DNA of 64,000 bases, taken from assembly GCF_009730915.1 (NCBI RefSeq), contig NC_052477.1, positions 1,054,001 to 1,118,000 of the forward strand, written 5' to 3'. Below, one piece after another: positions 47,534 to 58,800 of the stretch. The notes below the pieces were generated by a model. The model searched no databases, was not told the origin of the DNA, and saw only the letters and a program-made list of their open reading frames with translations. A program made the position numbers and the translations under genes. Positions within the stretch are counted from its first letter, which is position 1; each line of letters opens with the position of its first letter. Source of the stretch: Dioscorea cayenensis subsp. rotundata. Taxonomy: Eukaryota; Streptophyta; Magnoliopsida; Dioscoreales; Dioscoreaceae.

Positions 47534-48870
47534 ATGACTTGGTTCAAAGAGGGGATGAAAAATACTAGATTCTTTCATTTAGTCGCAAATGGGAGAAGAA
47601 ATCGAAACTTTATTCCGTGGGTTTTGCGGGATAATGTTCGGGTGGAAGACGTTGAGGGTATTGGAAGAGCGTTCACTTCTTTTTATCAAAACCTTTATGG
47701 CACGGAGCAGACTTATAGACATCGGATTAACTGGACAGCACTTTTGGGGAGCAAGGGTATGCATAATTTGTCTAACCTGGATGCTCCCTTCACTCTGGAG
47801 GAAATTAAAGTGGCGGTATTTGGGATGAGGGCTGATAAGGCACCAGGCCCGGATGGTTTTCCTATGTTGTTTTTTCCGAAATTCTGGGACATTGTTAAGG
47901 CGGACATTTTTTTACTCTGTGAAGATTTTTACTGGGGGCGTGCCAACCTTGAAAGGATTAATTGGTCAAATATTGCACTGATTGCAAAAAGGCAAGGTCC
48001 TCAAGACCCCTCACATTATCGCCCAATTAGCTTGATTAACTGTTCGCTGAAAATCATCACCAAAATCCTTGCTAACAGGCTTAGCACTAAGATTGATGAT
48101 TTAATTGATCCAACTCAGTCAGCGTTCATAAAAGGAAGATGCATCACTGACAATATTGCTACTGCTCAGGAACTAATCTTCTACATGCAGAAGCATCATC
48201 TCTTGGGCCTTATTCTTAAGGTTGACTTTTCTAAGGCCTTTGACTCTGTTGATTGGGGCTTCCTCCTGGAGCTGTTAAGGGCAAGAGGGTTTGGTGAAAG
48301 ATGGATTGGTTGGGTTCGAACTATCTTGGCCTCTTCTAAGGCTAAATTCCTCGTCAACAACGCTCAATGTGGTTATGTCCGCTTTTGTAGGGGGCTAAGA
48401 CAGGGGGATCCTCTCTCCCCTTTGTTATTTGCGCTTGTGGTGGATGTTTTAAGCTCAATGTTTAATCATGCCCTTAACACGGGGATTCGCATGGGATCCC
48501 ACTTGGGGGTTCAGGGGTCAAAAATGTCAGCCTACTGATGCTGACGATGATCTCTTGGTCATGTCTCTTTCGGAGGGTGGAAGATCTTAGGATTATCAAA
48601 TTGATCCTTTATGTGTTTGAGGGGCTTTCTGGTCTAGCGATCAATTCTGAAAAGACATGTCTTTATACCTCACAAAAGAATCTTGAACCTCAGGCTTTCC
48701 TTGCTAGGGGCGCTCCACTTTGCTTACATTGGCGTTCTCCCTTTGACCTATCTTGGGATACCTATCTGCGGGGAAAGCGCGAGGCGGGGGATCGGGATAT
48801 CTTGATCAATAAGGTTAGATCCGGATCGGAAATTTGGAAGTCCAAATTTCTATCTTTGGGGGAAGATTAA
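47534..48870 (+). pseudogene. LINE ORF2 reverse transcriptase domain (decayed)
   Basis: The 334-residue frame 47534-48538 has DKAPGPDGFPMLFF, HYRPISLINCSLKIITKIL, motif A in VDFSKAFDSVDW and motif B' in RGLRQGDPLSPLLFAL. The catalytic YADD motif C survives as DADDDLLV at 48537-48560, but in a different frame from motifs A and B', so the domain is split at about 48536. The part 48538-48870 carries the thumb-like GLAINSEKTCLY stretch. The family is the plant L1-type RT. Confidence 0.88.
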
Positions 48871-48891
48871 CTTTGTTGAATTACGTCCTTC

Positions 48892-50165
48892 TTGCCATTC
48901 CCACCTATTGGATGTCCTTATTCAAAGCTGCCTTGTTGGGTGATTAGGAGCATTGATAGAATTAGGAGAGACTTCCTCTGGTCTGGCCCAGACGTGCATC
49001 ATCCTAAGATTCGCTTAGTTAACTGGGCAAGATTGTGTCGATCTAGAGAGCAAGGGGGTTGGAATATTCTCAATTTGGAAGTGTTTAATAATGCCCTTCT
49101 CGGCAGTGGTGGTGGAAGATCATTCTGGGGGCTAGATGGTGTGGGGCCGAGATTTTTAGAGAAAATTATTTTGGTAGCGAGCCAACACGGAATCTTTTTC
49201 CATAAACGATATGGTAGAAGATCGGTCTTCGGAATGGTATCCTCAAAAATCTTACCGCTTTCCCGGGAAAAAAACATTTGCTCTACGGTTAAAGGGGATC
49301 TACCACTCTATTCGAGCGATAGCGGGTGGAGGGTCGTGCCCTCGCGACATCCAGCCCCATTTGTTCCACGTCCTCCGAGGGACAAGGAGAGCACGAGTCG
49401 GGATTTGCTCGATGGGGGTTGACCCTCCCTTTCGGGAACTTCTCTCGGGAGGGTAGTCTGATTACTTCTCTTTGCCTTCAGAATTGCGCAATTAAAGATG
49501 ATCGAAGTTGGGGGCTCTCTTCTAACGGGGTGTTCTCCGTCAGATCCTTCTATCATTTCTTGAATGATGGAGGGCTCCGTTGTAGATGGACTCCCTCCAT
49601 TCTCAAGGGTTGCTGCCCCAGGAAAATTAATCTCTTTAATTGGTTGGTTTGGGACAACAAAATTCTTACCCTACAAAACCTTGCGATTAGGAGATGTAAT
49701 ATCCTCCGGGAAATCACTTGTGTGATGTGTCACTCCGCGATTGAGTCGGCAGATCACCTTTTCTCCCAATGTTCTGTTGCCTCTCAAATCTGGGGTTTTT
49801 TTTGCCAGTTTCTGGGCGGCCATCGCACCCCTTTTTCTCTGATGGATCTGTGGGGGAATTGGCGTTCCCAGGTTACTAAATCCTTGATTCCCTCTTGGGA
49901 TTTGATCCTTCGAGCTATAACTTGGAATATTTGGTTGGAGAGAAATGCACGCATCTTTGATTGTGCTTGTTCATCTACTACTTCAGTTATTTTTAAGATT
50001 ATTCATATGGTGCTTATGTGGATGAATGCGACTCCCGATTCAAGAAAGCTAAAGCTGGAGGAGCCAAGCGACAGAACCTCGGGGAGAAGCCTTGATTTCC
50101 TCTCCTCTCGTGACTTAGAGCGGGGGGCTCGGTCCCGATCCGGTTCCTCCTCGGTCGAGGGATAG
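48892..50165 (+). pseudogene. LINE ORF2 C-terminal region with zf-RVT domain (decayed)
   Basis: The segment 48892-49200 has IGCPYSKLPCWVIRSIDRIRR and GPDVHHPKIRLVNWARLC, as in the region after the RT of plant LINEs. The frame then changes, and from about 49490 a zf-RVT domain reads GVFSVRSFYHFL, CPRKINLFNWLVW and CVMCHSAIESADHLFSQC. The end (to 50165) is Ser/Arg-rich. No full RNase H domain was recognised. Confidence 0.75.
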
Positions 50166-50360
50166 CTCTTTGATGTTCCTGCTTTTTCCTAGGAGGGTCT
50201 CGTCCTCCCTAGTGGTGCAGTGTTTTTTTCTCCCTTGTTGTTTTTGTTGTTCTTCTCTTCTCCCACTCCCTGGTGGGTAGGCGTGGCGCTCTCTGCAGGT
50301 TTTTGTTTTGTTAGCTATCTTTTTAATGAATGTGGTTTATCCACTTTTTTTCAAAAAGAG

Positions 50361-51222
50361 AAATAGTTTCACTTAATTTAGCATTATTTTTTTATTTAAA
50401 ATATATTTTAAAAAAATTTCACCCAATAAAATATATAAACCCCATCTTGATTGATCTAAATCAAATATAGAATATTTTTTAATAATAGATATTTAAAATA
50501 AAAAAAATATGTTGATTTTAAACTTCACCCATTTTCTTTCTGAATATTTTTTTAAAAATTTATTTATTTATTTTCATGTAATTATTTTAATTTTTAAAAT
50601 AAATATATAAATTCCTATCTCCTTGTCCGGGTCCATTTTATTCTAGAATCTTGAACAAGTCTTTTCTTTGGAAAATAGTGAGTCTTTATTTAATTGTTTA
50701 TCTGACAAATAATTAATCTAACATTTAATGAGTCAAATTTGGTGTAAGATGACCGACAACTAATAAAATACAATCAAAATATGAAATTATTTTTTTAAAA
50801 AAAATTTATGGGTTGTAGTCTTCATCCTGTTTTATACATATTTTTTAAAAATAAATAAATAAATAAATAAATAGCTACCTATAAAATCGATTGACTAATT
50901 TAATATACAATTAATAAAAATTTAAAAAAACCTCAAGTCATTTAAAAGTGAAATCAGTATCCCCCTAAAAAAACTAATTTTTTAAAAAAATAAAATTAAT
51001 AATTTTAACATTATAATTTTTGTATTTTAAATAATTAAATATAACACCTTTTTTTTTGGAGGTAAAGAGCTTCAACGCTTCGCATTTATTACATAAAATA
51101 TAGAGTAAAATTCAATAAAAATTTATTTGTAAATAAATATCTTATTTAATGTTTAATTTTAGGGATTGGACTTGAAGAAGAAGAGCCTCTTCGCTTCTTA
51201 GTCTTGTTCTAGGGCGACGGCG
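50361..51222. other. Spacer between LINE and TENA_E-like gene
   Basis: AT-rich DNA with many poly-A and poly-T runs and (AAAT)n near 50855-50870. The last 100 bases should contain the promoter and leader of the next gene. No coding signal was seen. Confidence 0.5.
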
Positions 51223-53855
51223 ATGGACGGAAAGGGAACGGTTGCCACGTGGAAGGATAAGCACCGTCGGATGTATGATCAGGCGACACGGCACCCGTTC
51301 ATCATGAGTATCCGTGACGGCGCCGTCGATTACTCGGCCTTTAAGCGTTGGCTTGTAAGACCTCTTCTTCCTTCCCGATCTACCCCTCCATCTTTCTCAT
51401 CAGAGGGCTATTTTGGGAATTAAATTATTATTTATTATTATTTTTTAGCATGAGAAATTCTGTATATAAGATTGCTTGTTTTTAATCATTTACATAGATT
51501 TTTTTGGGTGTGGTTTGAAAAAAATTTAAATTTAAATATGATTTTATCAAAAAAGAAAAAAAGATGTTCTGAAAATAGTTTATTTTTAGATAGTGATAGA
51601 AATTGTACTGGTCTTTTTCAAAAAAAAAAAAAAATGTACTAGTGAATTGTATTCATTCCAGAATTAAGACTATTTTTCTTTTTTATTTATAATTTTGGAT
51701 GAAAAAATTTATTATATATATATATATGACTCTTATTCCTTTTCAAAGTAAATTATCTATAATTTCTAAGTGTTTATTCTTATTCTAGATACTAACTAAT
51801 ACCTCCCAAAAAAAAACCTTAGTATAAGCTCTTGATTAGGGTTGCAAATGAACGAAGCCGCTTGTGAGCTCCTCAAAGCTCGGCTCAACAAAAGCTCATT
51901 CGATAAGTAAATGAGTCGAGCTCGAGCTTAACTTTTAAGCTCAAATAGTTAATCAAGCCGAGCTCGAACCATATATTGCTCAGCTCGTTAAGGCTCGCGA
52001 GCTTGCTCATTTAGCAAGCCTATGAGTCGGCTCGTGAGCCTACTAACGAACTTGTTCACAAGCTTGCTAACGAACTTGCTCACTAGCCTGCTCATAAGCT
52101 TACTCACAAATCTATTAAACGAGCTTGCTCAAATGCCTGTTCACGAGCTTACTCACAAATCTACTAAATGAGCTTGCTCACGAGTCTTCTAATGAGTATG
52201 TTAAATCAACTTGATAATGAGCATTCTCGCAAGTTTGCTAAAGGAACTTAGTGAATGTGTGTTTTTTTTCATTAATATAAATGGACTCATGTATTAAAAA
52301 ATAATTTATTAATAATAATCATCATGATTTTCTTTAAAAAAACTATATAATTTACACAAACTATTTTTTATAAATTTGAGTGGAGTTTTAAAAATACAAG
52401 TGACATAATTTACTCCTCTTATAATATATATTAGCATGTTCAGAATGTTAAGAATATTAATGTTCTAGAAACATTGAGAATGTTCTCAAACTTTACATGT
52501 TTAACGAGCTTGAACTCAAGCCGAGCTTAAGATTCATTAACCTTTTCAAGCTAGAACTCGAGCTTGAGCTGAGCTCATTAACGAGTCGAGCTCAGGCTCG
52601 GCTCGTGTACATTATAAATGAACTGTTTTTCAAGCCGAGCTCGAGCTTAATTATATCAACTTGAGCCGAGCTCAAGCTTAAAAATTTAGACTCGAATCGA
52701 GCTTGAGCTCTTGCAGTTAAATCTGTTGAGCCGAACTCGAACACGTCAAAGCTCGGTTCAGCTTGGCTTGATTGCATCCCTACTCTTGATTAAAAATCTA
52801 ATTACTTGCCAAAGTCATTTGCTTCGAGTGGATTAGTGCATTTAAAAATAAGTTTATGATGTGACATGTGAAATGATGAGGGTCCGAATCCTCGTTGGAG
52901 GAATTAACTCACGGGTGATGTCGCAACCCACACCCACACGCCATAGAGTCAGACGCTTGTAGCCCTTTTAAAAAATTTTTAAAAAAAATCTAAGTACTTG
53001 TATCTATGTACAGAGGTGAAATATAATTTTGGGTGAACTCTGATTATCTTTAAAAAAAAAGTGAACATCAAAACAACCATTTTAAGACTGAAATAAATGT
53101 CCAAGTATAATTCAGATATCACAAAAGTGCTTTTACACCACTAATAGAGATTGTACCTATATCAATGATTTTAGCATATAATTCTTCTTGATTAGCTCAT
53201 GAAAGTAAGAAAGCAAGAATGGAAAATGTTGGTGCAGGGTCAGGACTACATATTTGTGAGACAGTTCATACCATTTACAGCAAGTGTTATCATCAAATCA
53301 TGTAAACATTCTGATGAGGAATCAGACATGCAAGTGTTGTTAAGTGGCATTTCTTCTCTCAATGATGAAATCTCATGGTTTAAGACCCAAGCTCAAAACT
53401 GGGATGTTCATCTCCATTCTCTTGTTCCTCTTCAGGCCAATCTCAATTACTGCAAGTACTCTTTTTTTATCTCTAACTTTTTTTTTTTTCTGCAGATTGA
53501 TTGAAAAAATGTGTTGATAAAAATATGTTGATAAATTGAGTTCAGGTATTTGGAGAGCTTGATGGAGCCAGAAGTTGATTACAGTGTGGCAATTACTGCA
53601 TTCTGGGCAATAGAAGCTGTTTATCAAGAGAGCTTTGCTCAGTGTCTGGAGAGCAGTGCTAAGACACCAAATGAACTCATTGAGACATGTCAGAGATGGG
53701 GTAATGCTGGGTTTGGAGATTACTGTGTTTCTCTTCAGAGGATTGCTGATAGATGCCTGAAAAATGCATCAAGTGATGTGCTTTCAAAGGCTGAAGAAAC
53801 ATTCATTAGTGTTCTTCAACATGAAGTTAATTTCTGGAACATGAGTTCTGGTTGA
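51223..53855 (+). CDS. TENA/THI-4 family protein, TENA_E-like thiamin salvage hydrolase
   Basis: Three exons (51223-51354, 53238-53455, 53546-53855) encode 219 residues, the expected length for plant TENA_E (about 220). The all-helical TENA fold is seen from [19 protein letters not shown] through [58 protein letters not shown] and a C-terminal [17 protein letters not shown] helix. Arabidopsis TENA_E releases the pyrimidine part of damaged thiamin; that activity is inferred. Intron 1 is 1883 bases, almost all explained by a hAT-like element and a SINE. Splice phases are consistent, so the insertions probably do not break the gene. Confidence 0.9.
51837..52782. mobile_element. Non-autonomous hAT-like element (946 bp) with 8-bp TSD
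   Basis: CTCTTGAT flanks it on both sides (51829-51836 and 52783-52790). The left terminus TAGGGTTGCAAATGAACG and the inverted right terminus TAGGGATGCAATCAAGCC are alike, with TAGGG(T/A)TGCAA as core. The interior is built of repeated GAGCTCGAGCTT/GAGCTTGCTCA words, with many degenerate tandem copies at 51880-52220 and again at 52500-52760. No transposase is present. It sits in intron 1 of the TENA_E-like gene. Confidence 0.8.
52809..52986 (+). mobile_element. tRNA-derived SINE (about 178 bp) with 14-bp TSD
   Basis: AATCTAATTACTTG (52795-52808) and AATCTAAGTACTTG (52987-53000) flank it, differing at one base. A box-A-like TGGATTAGTGC (52829-52839) and a box-B-like GGTCCGAATCC (52881-52891) lie at the spacing expected of a pol III promoter. 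The 3' end is A-rich (TTTTAAAAAATTTTTAAAAAAAA). It begins only 18 bases after the end of the hAT-like element's target-site copy. Confidence 0.75.
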
Positions 53856-54330
53856 TTTGTCCTTTTTTTTCTTCAGATATGAAATAATGTATGTGTTTGC
53901 AAAGAGTGTTGTTGACCATGAAGTTAGTTTTATATAACAATGAGTTTTTGTTGATTGGAATAATTTTATCAGAAAAATACTGCATTTGTCTTCAGATATT
54001 TTTTATGATTATTATTTTTAGTCTTATTTTTTTTGTCAGAAAATATTGGATACATAACTGATTGCTTGTTGGTTTGGGCTTGAAATCACAGCCTTTAACT
54101 TAAGATCTTTTTTAGTCTCAGAAAAGTACATTTTTTTGGTGAAAAAATATCTCCAAGTTTGTGCTGATCTGGAAGGTATTCATTGGGAGATAAAATGATA
54201 AGAAATGTGTGTACTAAAAAAGCACTCAAACTCAATGAAATACTGCACCCTCCTCTTCCCTTTGTATTCTTTAAAACTTCAGATAAACACAGCTACAAAG
54301 TAAAGCAAGAAAAAAAAAAAGAAAGAAAAA
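53856..54330. other. Spacer between TENA_E-like gene and CP12
   Basis: This holds the 3' UTR of the first gene and the promoter and leader of CP12, which are in the same direction. A purine-rich AAGAAAAAAAAAAAGAAAG leader precedes the CP12 start. No further features were recognised. Confidence 0.5.
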
Positions 54331-54714
54331 ATGGCAGCTACTCTAACTGGTATGAGCATCTTCACAACTGGAGTTGTCCCTAAACCAGAAATACAAAAAC
54401 AAGTGAGCATCAGCTCTTGGAGGACTTTTACAGGGTACAAAGCCGGCCGAATTGCTCTCGGCCGGGTGTCCGCCAGTGGCCCGACAACACCTTCGAATAT
54501 ATCGAATAAAGTCACGGAGAGCATCAAGAATGCAGAAGAGATGTGTTCTGAAGACCCTGCGAGCGGAGAGTGTGTAGCTGCATGGGATGAAGTCGAGGAG
54601 CTCAGCGCCGCTGCGAGTCATGCTCGTGACAAGCTCAAGGAGAACTCCGATCCCCTCGAGAAGTACTGCAAGGACAATCCGGAGACTGATGAGTGCCGCA
54701 CCTACGACAATTAA
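54331..54714 (+). CDS. CP12: Calvin-cycle regulatory protein CP12, chloroplast
   Basis: A single exon encodes 127 residues, the usual length for a CP12 precursor. Residues 1 to about 48 look like a transit peptide (Ser, Thr, Arg, few acids). The mature acidic protein has the two Cys pairs of a full CP12: EMCSEDPASGECVAAWDEVEE (N-terminal pair) and EKYCKDNPETDECRTYDN (C-terminal pair). In the dark these oxidise and CP12 binds GAPDH and phosphoribulokinase, switching both off; in the light thioredoxin reverses this. All four Cys and the AWDEVEEL core are present, so it should be functional. AATAAA at 54722 is a possible poly(A) signal. It reads as CP12-1/2 type. Confidence 0.96.
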   Translation: MAATLTGMSIFTTGVVPKPEIQKQVSISSWRTFTGYKAGRIALGRVSASGPTTPSNISNKVTESIKNAEEMCSEDPASGECVAAWDEVEELSAAASHARDKLKENSDPLEKYCKDNPETDECRTYDN

Positions 54715-55810
54715 AGAACAAAATAAACATTAAAGATTATGCTTTTGAATGTTTTCGTATTCATGCTGCTGTCGTATATTTATGGGATGTAATTCCATAG
54801 AATCTGATCGGTACAAGATGGGAATTGTAATACAACATGGAATGGTTTTTCGATAGTTTGATGTCCTGTATGCATTGGAAAGCTAACAAAAAAAAGATGG
54901 TGATGCGTGGGAGGCTATCTTTATCCTTATCGTCATCAATCTAACAAAATAACAACCTTGTGATGCAATAAATGAATTCATTGTATGCATATAGACACTA
55001 TTTCTGTATTCAACTAAAAGCAGCAAATAATCGAAAGCTTTTCATGCATATTAATGACAATCAACACCATCAGTCTAATAACACAACCATATGAACACTG
55101 GCATCTTCATCAAAATGATCAATGCAGACATCAACAAACAAGATTCAAGAAAAATGAAGAAACATGAGAAAAACAAAGCAATGAGAGCGGTAACATACTT
55201 GATGATGATGCCGTAGCCTGTGATCGGCAATGCTGAGCAAGGCTTCCATAGAGCTTGAAAGATGTCTCTGAACATACAGTTATTATACAAGGGAAATAAA
55301 GAACAAAACTCTACCAAAAAGATTAAATTTTGGAAATTGTTTTGATCTCCAAGACATGCCAAAAGAAGCCATCAGAAACGAAAAGGCTTCAACATTAACA
55401 GCCTAATTTCAACAAAAATTAAAGTTAAAAATAAAAAAGGAAAATAGAAAACTTGAATAATATCTTTAGATCTTTTACGAATATCCTGAGCAGATTTCCC
55501 TGTCAAAACAAATATATATATATGCATGACAAAGAGAAGATCACAGGTGAGAAAATTCCTTTCTATTCAAATTTTGATATTGGATAAAAAATCAATATTC
55601 ATGTGGTTCAGCAAATTAATGCTAACTTTACATTGATTTCCTAACTGTGTCTGCAAGCTTGCAGGAGAGCTTATTATCTTCTTTGTGTTATGTCCATCCT
55701 CCCTCCCCATAGACATTTACAAGATGTAAGTCCACCGGACACAATGTACATATATTACTACCTGGGATTGTACAAAACCATAAATTATATACCTATTGAT
55801 TGTAAAGGGA
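54715..55810. other. Convergent spacer between CP12 and PLD zeta
   Basis: It contains the 3' UTRs of two convergent genes. A segment at 55190-55290 on the minus strand is flanked by splice-like sites and could be a UTR exon of the PLD gene, but no protein could be assigned. Otherwise AT-rich with a short (TA)n near 55510. Confidence 0.45.
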
Positions 55811-58800
55811 TTAGTGGAATACTTGCGGAGATGCATAGTACTCGCTTTCATTAAAAACCGGTCGCAAGTCCTCCTTGCACATGAAATCTAGTGGGAAAGA
55901 AACAAGATGACCCTTTACGGTTTGCAGTCTCTCCCATGGATCGGTCTGTTTAATATCTCCGTCCAGATAAGATTCCAGCTTCGGAGGAGCAATGCCCAAA
56001 TCAATGGTTGTGTGCTCGAGTTTCTCTTTCCAGTAAGCGGTGCTTTGTCGTAGAGCCGCCCTGGAAGTATTGTGATTGTTAGAAACGACAGGATATCGGC
56101 ATTGAATCATAAATGGAGGAAAAATCATGACCTGAGCCTACCTGGAGTGGATGAGATCATTGGGAACACAGGAGAAGACATCTTGGTATATCATCGTATT
56201 TGTCTGCAAAAGCATCAAACAATTCAGAGGGTCAGAGTAATCTACACAGAATAAATGCACTCCGGGCTAATTTAACAGCAGATTAATTATCATGGTTGAT
56301 TAGGCCAGAAAATAATATAGTTTCAGATGAATGCTGTCTGTAAGCTGACTGAGTTTTTAATGGTCAATGACTACTAAAATGAACATATATCAGGGTTTGA
56401 AGGAAGAAGTTCTCCTTCAAGTTTCAACAACTAAATGATCCCTATTTCTCACCTTTGCAGTCGCAACCCAGATCTCTTTGTATGTGGTATCAACAATAGG
56501 ATCACTGATATCACTGACCTGAAGCAATAGGAAAAGACATTACCAGTTATATTGGTTTTTACTGCATATAAGAGACAAAGACATTCTGAGCTGCAAATGC
56601 AAGCCCTTGAGCTAATACCAAATTTGTCAGAAGGTATATTGTCACGATGGATTCCAATCTACCTATCTAAAATCCCAATACAGCCATCCTGCAAGGGAAC
56701 CTACCTCCTATATTCTCTTGATCCACGCTTTTATTTTACTCTTCATTCTAATTAATGATAAATTATGCTTAAATTAAAATTTGCACAATTACACTAGGGT
56801 TTCCTGAGGCTATTGCTATACAAAGAAACATTTTTCAGAATGCAATATATATGTATATCCACAAACCTCTCCCATACGAAGGCCAAGGTGTTCAGACCAT
56901 AAGGAGAGTCGAAGACTAAGAGCAAATTTTCCAGCTGGCCATGGCTTTCCATTCATAAATGAACTAACAAACTCTTTATCCTCAATAAGCACACCAATCT
57001 GGGAAAGCAAAAGAATTTCCGGTTATGACAAGAAAAAGGACACTGTAAAAGATTTAAATATGCACTAAAAAAGAGATATTTTGCCAAAAACAAATCAGAA
57101 TGAGATAATAATATATCCCCTATGGTATGTGAAATAACTTGTCCAAGTAAGCTTCATATTTCCCAAAAGAACACAAAATCATAGAAGGTTGAAGTTCATT
57201 AGATTTAAAAAACTTTTTACAGTTTTCAAATAAAATCATGACATATTTGGGAGTTAATTTTACAAAAAATGATTCTGTGCAACAGACTTATTCAAACACC
57301 AAATGGAGCAAGAGCTCCTAATATAGTTAGAACCTAGGAGCATAGAATTCAATTGACAACCTGTGAATATCCATGCTTAAAAAAGTACATGGTTATGAGA
57401 TGATATTATTGAAGTTATACCTCGGAGTCCCTTGATCCAAGCAAACTCCTATCATTGATATTAGCTGAACCAATCAATACCATGCGATCATCAACAATCA
57501 TTAATTTGCTGTGCACATACACCTGAAAGAAACATAAATTTATTACTTAACAAACGCTGTAGGCCCAGAATCTCTGAGAGAAAAATAATCAACATGGTTG
57601 TATGATCCTTGAAAATAAGCACAAGTTTTCACATTCATTCGCCAAAAAGGGTGTTACAGATATGGCTAACTGAGCCTGATGCACATAAATAACAAGGGTG
57701 GAGGGAAGTGGGTTTGGCAATATGAAATAACTAGAAACCTCATGATTGACCACAGCAGACTTCACTGTAATGCTTTAAACATATAACATAAATTGTTATG
57801 GGATGATTTTTTATAAAGAAGCATTAGGGGAATTTTCGAGTTTCAGAAAGTAGATTCAAATGAATTTATCTAGGCTTCCTGAGGGAATTTTTTTTACAAA
57901 GAAGCTTTAGGGGAATTTATGCCCCGGTGCATTGCACCAAGCAATAAGATAGGCACCATTTGGCGATAAAGATACATTTAAATTATTCATCTTAATGTTC
58001 ACTAGTACATGGCACACATCCAAGAGTCATGGAGCAATGCACCAGAATCGATGTAGGCAAGAAAATTCCCCCCACAAGCAAGGATATATAATTCAATTCT
58101 TTTGACAGTAGAGACTAAGTGAGAAAAAGTTATGTTGGATAAGTAAGCAAGGCTGCCAATACCAGGGACCCACCTGACTAGTCGCCACAGGGCCTCCATC
58201 ATAGAGTTTACCATAAGCTCGGAGACCATAGAAGGATATATAATCATGTGCTTTGGGACCCATTATGTCAAAAAGATTCTGTAAAATCGAATTAGAACCT
58301 CTACAGATTGTTCTATACTGCCAGTGCAATATTGCCCTCACAGAAGCCGCGCCACTGTCATCCACACCACCCTGCAATAATATAAACTTCAGTTATACAC
58401 ACAGCAAAGAAGTAACAAAAAGGACATTGCCTTCGAAAAAATTTACCTGAAACCCAGGTAAAAGGGGCATAACTACAATAACTCTAAAACATTTCTTCTC
58501 TTTCTCTGCTCGCATAATACGCCTGTATAAAGCTTCTACAACACGGTTTCGTATTACATCATCTCCTGAAAGACCTGATATAAAAAATTGATTCTGGGAA
58601 AGCGCCCAATGGAGAAAGTAGTTTGTCAATAATATGCATTATAAAACAAGATAAATGATTTAATTCTGTCTATTTCTTTCTAACTTTGTGAGGGGAATTC
58701 AAAATTAATTCTGCACAACTAGACAAGGAGTTTTCTTCATATTCCTGTCACTCCCATATAGAGAATTTAATTCAGTCAGTTTTCTGATCAATATAGTGGG

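Larger units (their letters stand above)
44105..50360 (+). mobile_element. L1-type LINE retrotransposon, near full length but decayed
   Basis: A block about 6.25 kb long and much richer in GC than its AT-rich flanks. It holds, in L1 order, an ORF1-like region with a CCHC zinc knuckle, an endonuclease, a reverse transcriptase and a C-terminal zf-RVT domain. It ends in TTTTAATGAATGTGG..TTTATCCAC and a T/A-rich tail. Several stops and frame changes show it is inactive. A target-site duplication was searched for by eye and not found, so both limits are approximate and the 5' end may be truncated. It lies between two host genes and disrupts neither. Confidence 0.88.

Noticed and set aside
52821-52900. 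tRNA gene
   Set aside because: Box A- and B-like motifs are present but no cloverleaf can be drawn; the flanking repeat and A-rich tail fit a SINE.
55075-55362. Minus-strand 95-residue frame with a hydrophobic end
   Set aside because: It lies in the 3' flank of PLD zeta and matches no family. Splice-like sites inside it (near 55200 and 55270) point to a possible UTR exon, not a gene.
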